Source: a virus. Taken from it: 64,000 bases of DNA. A model generated the notes under the pieces. It was not told the DNA's origin. It was given only the letters and a program-made list of their open reading frames with translations, and did not search any database. The stretch covers positions 1-64,000 of IMG/VR virus record IMGVR_UViG_3300042876_000418. One strand, written 5' to 3'. Positions 57,927-64,000 of this stretch are shown here, piece after piece. A program made the position numbers and the translations under genes. Positions within the stretch are counted from its first letter, which is position 1. Every line of letters starts with the position of its first letter.

Positions 57927-57985
57927 CAAACTCCGCCGAAGGGGCGGCGGAGTCCGATCTACTTGTGCGCATGGCACATAGGGCT
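57926..57985 (-). ncRNA. candidate leftward small RNA
   Basis: An extended -10 TGCTATAAT (57992-58000, minus strand) reads into a TCTACTT/AAGTAGA stem with inner GTGC/GCAC, then terminator arms CTCCGCCG/CGGCGGAG (57931-57952) and TTTGC. Convergent with the 57708-57926 gene, so the hairpin may also serve as that gene's terminator. The -35 is poor. Confidence 0.4.
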
Positions 57986-58012
57986 AAGTAGATTATAGCA
58001 CTTGGAGGATGG

Positions 58013-58222
58013 ATGGGAAAACCAACTTTAGCGCAATATCTAGCGATTCAATCGGCTTATGATTATTGCGTTTCGGCTGAAGGCATGGAAGGCGGAAAGC
58101 ACGCAACGCTAATCACTGTTTTAGGGGACGCCGGAATCAGAACAAATTCAAGGGAGCAGGCATTCAAAGCCGCTCGCAAAATTTTGAAGGGAGATTGGCG
58201 TGACGAAAAAACAGAACGGTAA
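58013..58222 (+). CDS. hypothetical protein
   Basis: 69 residues. LAQYLAIQSAYDYCV, GIRTNSREQAFKAARKILKG. GGAGGATGG before ATG. Overlaps the next gene. Confidence 0.65.
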   Translation: MGKPTLAQYLAIQSAYDYCVSAEGMEGGKHATLITVLGDAGIRTNSREQAFKAARKILKGDWRDEKTER

Positions 58223-58559
58223 GCCAGTTTATGCCCCTAAACGTGGTGATATTTTCAAGACGACCTCCAGCGTGGGCGTGATTGTGGATACCTACATCAG
58301 CCCGGACACCGGGGATGTGGTCCTAAAGGTTTATTCCCCCAATCGTGTCCTTCGCCTGCAAGAGCCTGAGCTTGTCACACTCGAATCGTTGCGAGAGGTT
58401 GACCTTCGCCCGGCGGCTCAAGACGATCTCGAAAAGCAACTGCGCTTTATATTCGATTTTCAGTCCGGGCAGTATCAAACCAGAATCAACGAAGTGCTGA
58501 GCGCCGCCGGATTGCCGCCAGTTGAAGTCAAGTCGATTTTGGGAGGGACTCATGGGTAG
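58200..58559 (+). CDS. hypothetical protein, tandem paralogue A
   Basis: 119 residues, GTG start (GGGAG upstream). APKRGDIFKT, VGVIVDTYISPDTGDVVLKVYSP: an SH3/KOW-like barrel, then a helical part. Clearly homologous to the next gene along its whole length, so the pair arose by duplication. Confidence 0.7.
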   Translation: MTKKQNGKPVYAPKRGDIFKTTSSVGVIVDTYISPDTGDVVLKVYSPNRVLRLQEPELVTLESLREVDLRPAAQDDLEKQLRFIFDFQSGQYQTRINEVLSAAGLPPVEVKSILGGTHG

Positions 58560-58911
58560 AACCACGACAATGAACGAATGGGATTTATGCTCTGACTACA
58601 TCCCAAAACGCGGGGATATCGTCAAGAGCCATGTAGGTGTGGGAGTCGTGGTGGATGTGTACACCAGCCATGACACCGGGCGGATTCTGTTAGAGATCCA
58701 CTATGCCAAGAACGCCGCTCAAGGTCAACGCCCTGAATTCTCACCGTTGGGGCTGATGCAAGGAATTGATCTTGCCCCGGCCACTACCGAGGAATTCCAG
58801 GCGGAAATGAAATTGATCTTCAAGCGCCGGACAAAACAGTACCGCGCTAAAGTCAAAGAACTGCTGGCCTACGCCGGAATGGAGCCGATCCGTGTTAATT
58901 CCTGTCTCTAA
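58552..58911 (+). CDS. hypothetical protein, tandem paralogue B
   Basis: 119 residues from ATG 58552 (GGGAGGGACTC). IPKRGDIVKS, VGVVVDVYTSHDTGRILLEIHY and KQYRAKVKELLAYAGM align with paralogue A. Overlaps the ParB-like fragment. Confidence 0.7.
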   Translation: MGRTTTMNEWDLCSDYIPKRGDIVKSHVGVGVVVDVYTSHDTGRILLEIHYAKNAAQGQRPEFSPLGLMQGIDLAPATTEEFQAEMKLIFKRRTKQYRAKVKELLAYAGMEPIRVNSCL

Positions 58912-59074
58912 AGTCCTCCCCAATCCCGAGCAACCCCGCCGCAAATTCGACAAAACCCAACTGCGCGAATTGGCGGATAGTATTCTGATTCATGGTGTGC
59001 TTACACCGATATTAGTTTACAAGGTAGGGGATAACTACGTGCTGAAGGACGGCGAACGTAGACTCCGGGCGTGA
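58892..59074 (+). pseudogene. ParB/Spo0J-like N-terminal fragment, truncated by a TnpB element
   Basis: 60 residues from GTG. IPVSKVLPNPEQPRRKFDKTQLRELADSILIHGVLTPILVYKVGDNYVLKDGERRLRA is the ParB nuclease-like (CTPase) domain with the ERR box, broken exactly at the element's right end (59071). The HTH and C-terminal domains are absent on the far side. (Peptide given here only to the extent of its key parts: PNPEQPRRKF, GVLTPI, DGERRLRA.). Confidence 0.8.
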
Positions 59075-59160
59075 CGCTCCCTACTCTTGCGAGAGGGGTT
59101 CTTCGGACAGCCTTATCCCAATGGATGTGCTTTTGTCCGAACGGGCACGTCCTGCCCGGT
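59071..59160 (-). ncRNA. putative omega-RNA scaffold of second TnpB
   Basis: The end hairpin and preceding bases form the usual scaffold position; the guide would be the flank read on the minus strand from 59070, GCCCGGAGTCTACGTTCGCC, which lies in the ParB fragment. Family-based inference. Confidence 0.35.
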
Positions 59161-60235
59161 AAAGAATGTTTATTGCAGCGTTTATGTCTCTGTCCATAGA
59201 CAGGCCACAATCGCATTTCACCCAACGAGCAGAAAGATCGAGATGTTCAAAAATCGTGCCACACGAACTGCAAGTACGAGACGTATAGGCCGGGTTTACT
59301 GCGACGACTACTCTGCCAGCTTCTACCGCTTTGCTGAGTAGTCGTTCTTTGAAGTAACCCCAACCGGCGTCAAGTATGCTTTTCGCTAGACAATGATTCC
59401 GAACCATGTTCACGATCTGTAAATCTTCCAGGGCAATAAGATCGTAACCCTGAATGAACTTGTACACCAACTTATTGAGATAATCTTCTCTCTGGTTGGT
59501 GACGTGCTGATAATGTCTTTGAATCGCTATCACAGCTTTACGGCGGTTGGATCCGCCTTTCTTTCGCCTTGATAGGGTTCTATTCAATATTCTGAGTTTC
59601 TTCTGACTGGCCCGGTAATACTTCGGGTTCTCAATCGTTTCACCTTCACTCGTGGCAATCAGGTGGTGAATACCAACGTCGATTCCGATTGCTTTACCGG
59701 CCTCAGGAAGTGCGGGTTTTTCGGGAATTTCGCAAGTAAAACAAGCGTACCATTCTCCGGCCTGCTTGCAGATTCGGATGGTTTTTATTTTTCCCTCCAT
59801 CTGTCTATGCCAACGAACACGGATTCGGCCAATACCTGAAACCTTCAGCCTGCGCCCGTCAACACGAAATCCATTCCCGTATTCTTTCAGGCCAAAACTA
59901 TTGAATCGCCCCTTTCCTTTGAATCGTGGGTATCCGGGAGCGCCCCCAGACTTTACCCGCCTAAAGAAAGCCTGAAAAGCCTTGTCTAAATCAGCCACCA
60001 CCACCTGGAGAATGTGGCTATGAACCCGGAAAGCATAAGGATTCTCTTTTCGGTAGTCCTTGATCTTGGCAGCTTGTTCAAACTTGCTAACGCTTCTTTT
60101 TTCTTTCTCCCAGACATTCTTTCGATCTTCAAGACACACGTTATACCAGCGACGGCACGTTTCAACCGTCTCGTCCATCAGTGACGCTTGTTTCTTGGAA
60201 GGGTATAACCTATACTTGAAATCCTTGAATGACAT
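59081..60235 (-). CDS. tnpB: RNA-guided nuclease TnpB
   Basis: 384 residues. RuvC-I Asp186 (GIDVG), RuvC-II Glu270 (IALEDL), zinc ribbon C322, C325, C341, C343, RuvC-III Asp350 (DRDINAA): catalytically complete. Only distantly similar to the TnpB at 14643-15821, so the two elements arrived separately. Leaderless: TATAAT ends 6 bases before ATG. Confidence 0.93.
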   Translation of the reverse strand: MSFKDFKYRLYPSKKQASLMDETVETCRRWYNVCLEDRKNVWEKEKRSVSKFEQAAKIKDYRKENPYAFRVHSHILQVVVADLDKAFQAFFRRVKSGGAPGYPRFKGKGRFNSFGLKEYGNGFRVDGRRLKVSGIGRIRVRWHRQMEGKIKTIRICKQAGEWYACFTCEIPEKPALPEAGKAIGIDVGIHHLIATSEGETIENPKYYRASQKKLRILNRTLSRRKKGGSNRRKAVIAIQRHYQHVTNQREDYLNKLVYKFIQGYDLIALEDLQIVNMVRNHCLAKSILDAGWGYFKERLLSKAVEAGRVVVAVNPAYTSRTCSSCGTIFEHLDLSARWVKCDCGLSMDRDINAAINILYRAGRARSDKSTSIGIRLSEEPLSQE

Positions 60236-60241
60236 AAATCA

Positions 60242-60269
60242 ATTATAATCCATATCTTGTATTTGTCAA
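60242..60269 (-). promoter_or_regulatory. promoter TTGACA-16-TATAAT, leaderless
   Basis: TTGACA (60264-60269), 16 bases, TATAAT (60242-60247), 6 bases to the tnpB ATG. Overlaps the rightward promoter at 60257-60285. Confidence 0.75.
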
Positions 60270-60285
60270 TGATTTATAGTACAAT
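60257..60285 (+). promoter_or_regulatory. promoter TTGTAT-17-TACAAT
   Basis: TTGTAT (60257-60262), 17 bases, TACAAT (60280-60285). Drives the HTH gene at 60305; opposes and overlaps the tnpB promoter. Confidence 0.6.
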
Positions 60286-60304
60286 GCAAAAAAGGAGCGA
60301 AACG

Positions 60305-60535
60305 ATGTTAGAAGTCATTCAAAAGTACATGAAACTCAAAGGGGTGAGCATGTCTGGCCTATCAATGCTACTCGGTATCTCCCCTCCTACGATGTGGCGC
60401 TGGTACGCGGGGCAACAGTTCCCCGGCGGTCGCTACATATCGCAATGGTACTGCTCGGACACCTGGACTCACCAGTTCGCTATCGACATGATGGAAGCGA
60501 TAAAAGCGGCGAATGGCACTATTACTGAACGCTAA
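60305..60535 (+). CDS. helix-turn-helix protein
   Basis: 76 residues from ATG 60305 (GGAGCGAAACG). IQKYMKLKGVSMSGLSMLLGISPPTMWRWYAGQQFPGG: XRE-type helix-turn-helix. Overlaps the methyltransferase gene by 23 bases, so it may regulate it. Confidence 0.7.
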   Translation: MLEVIQKYMKLKGVSMSGLSMLLGISPPTMWRWYAGQQFPGGRYISQWYCSDTWTHQFAIDMMEAIKAANGTITER

Positions 60536-61763
60536 CGCACTGCATCTCCCAATCGCTGATAACTCAGTCCAGATGTGCGTGACTAGCCCGCCGTATTGGG
60601 GGTTGCGCGATTACAATGTAGACGGGCAACTTGGGTTAGAGCGCGTCCCTGATTGTCTAGGATGGGCTACGGGTGCGCCGTGTGGAAAATGTTATGTCTG
60701 TGATATGGTAGCCGCGTTTCGTGAGGTACGCCGGATACTGAGAAACGACGGGGTTCTATTTCTCAACTTGGGCGATTCTTACGCTGGAAGTTGGGGCAAT
60801 TATCATCCCAATAGTCCTCCTGGAAAGCACGGTCAACGGGTAGCAATAGAGGCAAGATGGAATAGGCCGGCCTATGAAAGCCAGGAATTTTTACCTCCAA
60901 CCTCTCAAAAAATCGCCGGTCTAAAGCCAAAAGACCTCTGCATGATTCCTGCCCGCGTAGCCCTGGCGCTTCAGGCTGACGGCTGGTGGTTGCGATCCGG
61001 GATAACGTGGGTAAAATTAAACCCGCTACCGGAATCGGTTACAGACCGGCCCACGAAGTCAACTGAGATGGTTTACGTTCTCACGAAGTCGGAAAGCTAC
61101 GTTTGGGACCAACAGGCAGTACGAGAGCCGAATAGCCCCACGTCTGGAAAATGGGGCAAGAGTGTGATACCGAAAACCGCACAAGCACAAGGTGACGGTA
61201 GACATGGTAAATCTGGATTCATGGGCGGCGAAATCAGCCAGGAAGAAATAACAGAAAAGTATTACACAAATGGCCGCAACATGCGAGATGTGATCGTCCT
61301 GGCGACTCAGCCCACCAAAGAAGCGCACTTTGCCACGATGCCAGAGGCGCTAGTGGATAAGTGTATACGCGCCGGGACAAGTGAGGGCGGGTGCTGTCCT
61401 GCTTGCGGCAAAGCGTGGGAGAGGGTGACTCAGGACGGCGATAAAGTACAACAGCATTGGGCACCAGAAACGCAAGAGAAAATAGACATTGCGCAGGGTA
61501 ATCACGGCAAAACAAGTGTCATGAATACCGGATTTACCACCACAAAAGAAACCCTCGGCTTCCGCCAATCCTGCACCTGCCCGCCTCAGCCGCCGGTCGG
61601 TTGCCTAGTTTTTGACCCATTCACAGGATCGGGCACGTCTGGCAGAGTCGCAACGAAGCTGAATCGGCGCTTTGTTGGGACTGAGTTGAGTCTCAAGTAT
61701 CTACTCGAAATCGCAAAGAAGCGAACCAGTGAGATACAGCCTAAGATGATAGGGATGGAATAA
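60513..61763 (+). CDS. DNA N6-adenine or N4-cytosine methyltransferase with zinc knuckle
   Basis: 416 residues. TSPPYWGLRDY (motif IV, about 29-39) near the start and FDPFTGSGTSG (motif I, about 370) near the end; VRRILRNDGVLFLNLGDSY between. CxxC pairs CGKCYVC and CCPACGKAWE are typical of this phage methyltransferase group. Fourth methyltransferase of the window. Confidence 0.92.
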   Translation: MALLLNANALHLPIADNSVQMCVTSPPYWGLRDYNVDGQLGLERVPDCLGWATGAPCGKCYVCDMVAAFREVRRILRNDGVLFLNLGDSYAGSWGNYHPNSPPGKHGQRVAIEARWNRPAYESQEFLPPTSQKIAGLKPKDLCMIPARVALALQADGWWLRSGITWVKLNPLPESVTDRPTKSTEMVYVLTKSESYVWDQQAVREPNSPTSGKWGKSVIPKTAQAQGDGRHGKSGFMGGEISQEEITEKYYTNGRNMRDVIVLATQPTKEAHFATMPEALVDKCIRAGTSEGGCCPACGKAWERVTQDGDKVQQHWAPETQEKIDIAQGNHGKTSVMNTGFTTTKETLGFRQSCTCPPQPPVGCLVFDPFTGSGTSGRVATKLNRRFVGTELSLKYLLEIAKKRTSEIQPKMIGME

Positions 61764-61768
61764 ACCGC

Positions 61769-61975
61769 ATGAATAACACCGAAGAAATTATCCAGACGGT
61801 AAAGAAAACAATTCCCGCCGAATCTTGCCCGACCGTATTTTATGGGTACGATCCAAAATCGAATAAATATGGTTGGCACGTTCGGCTTTCACGCTGGCCT
61901 GACGCCCGCTTCATGGGAAACGGCATTGACAAGGCCCTTGAATTCGCCGCCAATCCGGCTAACTTTGCTACTTGA
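61769..61975 (+). CDS. hypothetical protein
   Basis: 68 residues. YGYDPKSNKYGWHVRLSRWPDARFMGNGIDKAL. Five bases after the methyltransferase stop. Unknown. Confidence 0.65.
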   Translation: MNNTEEIIQTVKKTIPAESCPTVFYGYDPKSNKYGWHVRLSRWPDARFMGNGIDKALEFAANPANFAT

Positions 61976-62000
61976 TCTATAGTGTAATACGTGCTATACT
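61972..62000 (+). promoter_or_regulatory. promoter TTGATC-17-TATACT
   Basis: TTGATC (61972-61977), spacer TATAGTGTAATACGTGC, TATACT (61995-62000), extended -10 TGC. Complete family consensus. Confidence 0.8.
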
Positions 62001-62006
62001 GTATGA

Positions 62007-62096
62007 CAGATTAGTAAATCGGCACCGGATTGCGCCCGGTAAATACCCCGCCCGAAATTGATGTGAGATTGCGCAATAGGGCGGGGTGTTTTTTTT
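62007..62096 (+). ncRNA. kissing-loop leader RNA with terminator at the ribosome binding site
   Basis: Hairpin GATT/AATC (62009-62020). Hairpin ACCGG/CCGGT (62024-62040) with loop ATTGCGC, which is exactly complementary to GCGCAAT (62071-62077) in the loop of the terminator ACCCCGCCC/GGGCGGGGT (62045-62053/62079-62087), followed by eight Ts. The T-run abuts GGAGGG of the 62107 gene, so termination or antitermination decides its expression. Confidence 0.75.
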
Positions 62097-62106
62097 GGAG
62101 GGAAGT

Positions 62107-62376
62107 ATGAACCGAAAACAAGCCTTTGATTTTCTGGCCGATATCGCCACGGTTTGCGGGTGCGAGATCGAGAATCGCATTCGGACCAACGGGGATTGGT
62201 TTGTTACCTCGCTATCCTGTTTCCGGGCTGTACACGGTGACGCCGGCGAAACGTTGATCTTCCTGGGACCCCACCGGGTAGCCGCCGTAATTTCACAAGA
62301 ACGGGATCACGTCAAATTAGCCGAGATGATTGTATCCAAAGCCAACCAGCACAAAATGCAGGCCGACCATGTCTGA
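62107..62376 (+). CDS. hypothetical protein
   Basis: 89 residues from ATG 62107. FDFLADIATVCGCEIENRIRTNGDWFV. Directly controlled by the terminator leader. Unknown. Confidence 0.7.
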   Translation: MNRKQAFDFLADIATVCGCEIENRIRTNGDWFVTSLSCFRAVHGDAGETLIFLGPHRVAAVISQERDHVKLAEMIVSKANQHKMQADHV

Positions 62377-62803
62377 CTTCGATAAAATGACCCTGGCTGA
62401 GCTGAGAATGGCAATCGCAGAGGTGCAAGGCTGGCAGAATATCCGCACGGTTGATGGCCCGACTCCCGAAGGATTGATCATCGCTGAAACGCCTGATTTT
62501 GAGGGTTGTGATATCCAGCAATTCGACACGGTGACTCTGCCCGATTGGCCGAATAGCGATTCAGACTGCGCGGCGCTGGTCAATGACATCGTTGGAACCG
62601 ATAGAAATTCAATTCAAACTGGGCTGAAATGGGTGGGAGAAAAATATCGTCCGGGTTACTATGAAGCATGGGCATTGATCTCATGGAAAAATGCACCTAT
62701 TCTGTCTAGTTGCTCAACTGAGCAGGGCGCAACCGCAAACCTGCGCGTGGCAATCTGCAAGGCTTATCTGCAATGGAGGAAAGCGAACGATGGACAAAGA
62801 TAG
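62369..62803 (+). CDS. phage ABA-sandwich-like protein
   Basis: 144 residues. AELRMAIAEVQGW, VTLPDWPNSDSDCAALVNDI, ALISWKN, VAICKAYLQWRK: the order of elements fits phage DUF2591/ABA-sandwich proteins of unknown function. Overlaps the previous gene by 8 bases. Confidence 0.65.
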   Translation: MSDFDKMTLAELRMAIAEVQGWQNIRTVDGPTPEGLIIAETPDFEGCDIQQFDTVTLPDWPNSDSDCAALVNDIVGTDRNSIQTGLKWVGEKYRPGYYEAWALISWKNAPILSSCSTEQGATANLRVAICKAYLQWRKANDGQR

Positions 62804-63203
62804 ACGCGCCGAACTACTGAAGTTTATTGCCGAACAGGTTGATACCCACGGCCAATCGCAAGAGCGGTTTGATACCGAATTGGATATCAAAGTCGATAAA
62901 TTTTACGTTGACGAAATTGTGATTATGCACAGCCCCTACACCGGCGAAGATGTACCCATGAGTTACCGGGGCAGCCCCGAGTACGGCAAAGCCGTCGTAT
63001 TCAATATCGAGAATGGCTACCAAATGACCGTGCCTGTGGAATGGCTACGGAAACGGTTCATTCCAGGAGAGAACGTGATCATCGACAATGACGCTATTGC
63101 TATATACGTAAGTTGCGACGGCGGCTCCTGTACGGTTTATACCCCTGAAAAAGGTGAATTTAAAGTATCCGCGAATCGTATCCGCAAAGTTGAGGCGAAA
63201 TGA
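62790..63203 (+). CDS. hypothetical protein
   Basis: 137 residues from ATG 62790. Helical N-terminus then beta-rich C-terminal half (YQMTVPVEWLRKRFIPGENVIIDND). Unknown. Confidence 0.65.
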   Translation: MDKDRRAELLKFIAEQVDTHGQSQERFDTELDIKVDKFYVDEIVIMHSPYTGEDVPMSYRGSPEYGKAVVFNIENGYQMTVPVEWLRKRFIPGENVIIDNDAIAIYVSCDGGSCTVYTPEKGEFKVSANRIRKVEAK

Positions 63204-63478
63204 CCATCACGCTTGACGACAAAAACAAAGTTCGCAAAATAGCCCGCGACTCCTTCGGGGAATTGCTTGACCTGTCTGAAAACGACAAGGCACGGCTGAA
63301 AGAGGCGCTAAAGGATAACAAGACCCTGCGTCTGGTTGAAATGGTGATCGTGGCGCACGAACTTGAGATTGACGACAACGCGCGCGGCCTGCTGAAATTG
63401 CGGGCCGAAATCCTCCAGGAACGCATGGGTGAAATGATGAAATCAGCAAGAGAGGTGAAGTATGCCAACCAGCAATAA
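63200..63478 (+). CDS. hypothetical helical protein
   Basis: 92 residues, almost entirely helical and charged. ATGA overlap with the previous gene; overlaps the next by 17 bases. Unknown. Confidence 0.65.
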   Translation: MTITLDDKNKVRKIARDSFGELLDLSENDKARLKEALKDNKTLRLVEMVIVAHELEIDDNARGLLKLRAEILQERMGEMMKSAREVKYANQQ

Positions 63479-64000
63479 GACCCGCGCCTATTGGATCGAC
63501 AAAGCGAAGGGATGGGCCGAAGGATTCCTAACCCACCCGGACTACGGCGGATCGCCGCAATTGGATGAATTCAACGCCGTCATGGATGAACTCATGGCGC
63601 TGTCCAATCAGCCCGTGACCACAATGCGCGTCAAGCTCAATTCGGATGATGTCAAGAATATTGACGCCGCGATTGAGAAGGAATTCGACAAAATTGTGAC
63701 CCCCGAGTTGAGAGAGGCGATCCGCGCGATTCCCGCTCCAATCCTCAATGTAGTCCAGGAAATCCTGGCTACCATCCCGGACGCGTTCAATGATCAAGAG
63801 TCGCTGGATACCATTGTAGCCGCCATGAGAGACGGGCGCGGGGCGTACCAGTGGTATCAAGTCGCCAATAAGCGAAAAATTCAGCCGGCCATTTTGAAAC
63901 TTGCCGCCCGGTTGTTGGAGGACGCCGCCGAATCGTATGGATCCCACGGCTGCAACGATTTTCACATGGAAGATACCCCGGAAAACCTCAGCCTTGTCAG
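63462..64000 (+). CDS. hypothetical protein, partial
   Basis: At least 179 codons from ATG 63462 (AGAGGTGAAGT upstream), open to the window edge. KTRAYWIDKAKGWAEGFLTHPDYGGSP, then helical. Not recognised. Confidence 0.65.
   Translation, partial: MPTSNKTRAYWIDKAKGWAEGFLTHPDYGGSPQLDEFNAVMDELMALSNQPVTTMRVKLNSDDVKNIDAAIEKEFDKIVTPELREAIRAIPAPILNVVQEILATIPDAFNDQESLDTIVAAMRDGRGAYQWYQVANKRKIQPAILKLAARLLEDAAESYGSHGCNDFHMEDTPENLSLV

Larger units (their letters stand above)
59071..60250 (-). mobile_element. IS200/IS605-type element with tnpB only
   Basis: Right end at GTCAC (59071-59075 on the minus strand), preceded by an end hairpin CTCT-CGCA-AGAG flanked by CCC/GGG (about 59078-59100). Left end lies near 60240-60260, just upstream of tnpB. 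No TnpA. Confidence 0.6.

Noticed and set aside
14643-60235. Cas12-type CRISPR effectors
   Set aside because: Both proteins are under 400 residues with TnpB motif spacing, have element ends and no CRISPR array or cas genes nearby.
1-64000. tRNA or rRNA genes
   Set aside because: No cloverleaf with TTCRANY arm or rRNA-like stretch was found by eye, including in the structured intergenic regions; a tRNAscan-SE run would settle this.

Overview
The window reads as part of the genome of a tailed double-stranded DNA phage (siphovirus-like), quite possibly a phage-plasmid. It carries a tape-measure gene and a tail module (33-47 kb). It also has a replication module: CHC2 primase, DnaB-type helicase, sliding clamp, an initiator-like protein with internal G-rich iterons, and RNase HI. 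Nucleotide genes include a two-domain ThyX and a TSCPD/zinc-ribbon protein related to the C-terminus of class II ribonucleotide reductase. There are four DNA methyltransferases and a ParA/ribbon-helix-helix partition pair with a repeat array beside it. Most other genes are small, tightly packed and unrecognised, many with CxxC zinc ribbons. The host cannot be named from the sequence. Moderate GC, ThyX instead of ThyA, NrdJ-type parts and an N-terminal ParB fragment would fit Chloroflexota or a similar phylum, but this is only inference. Portal, terminase, capsid, polymerase and integrase genes were not seen, so the genome continues outside the window; genes run off both ends.

Layout: 1-26.7 kb (minus strand) is DNA modification, replication and nucleotide metabolism. 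27-33.3 kb (plus) holds a ribbon-helix-helix regulator, small early genes and the ParA locus. 33.4-47 kb (minus) is the tail/lysis module, in order from the connector-like gene through tail tube, chaperone, tape measure and baseplate/fibre proteins to small membrane proteins. 47.1-48.8 kb (plus) holds small genes with one decayed gene and two tandem small-RNA-like units. 49-53.5 kb (minus) is a glycosylation cassette with a triple-glycosyltransferase fusion. 53.6-64 kb (plus) holds small early-type genes, a paralogous pair, a ParB fragment, an HTH protein and another methyltransferase.

Two TnpB elements have inserted. One (14.65-16.03 kb) splits a gene resembling nucleotide-modification-associated (DUF1599-like) proteins and carries a small ribbon-helix-helix gene coupled to tnpB. 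The other (59.07-60.25 kb) truncates a ParB-like gene. Both are driven by strong promoters that place the start codon at about +1 (leaderless).

The most unusual layer is regulatory. Transcription-unit boundaries carry a uniform promoter family (TTGAC, 16-17 bp, often TGC before the -10, with a GTGTAATAC-like core in the spacer), a 15-bp dyad TGTCMATTTATGACA at five sites, and an unusually constant ribosome binding site GGAGGGAAC. Several promoters are followed within about 60-160 nt by an intrinsic terminator that lies before the first gene. In three of these leaders (19.5-19.7, 26.75-26.89 and 62.0-62.1 kb) the 5' part is complementary to the terminator loop, giving a pseudoknot or kissing-loop architecture. 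These look like a family of attenuators, antitermination elements or small RNAs that I do not recognise, and they are the best candidate for something undescribed here.
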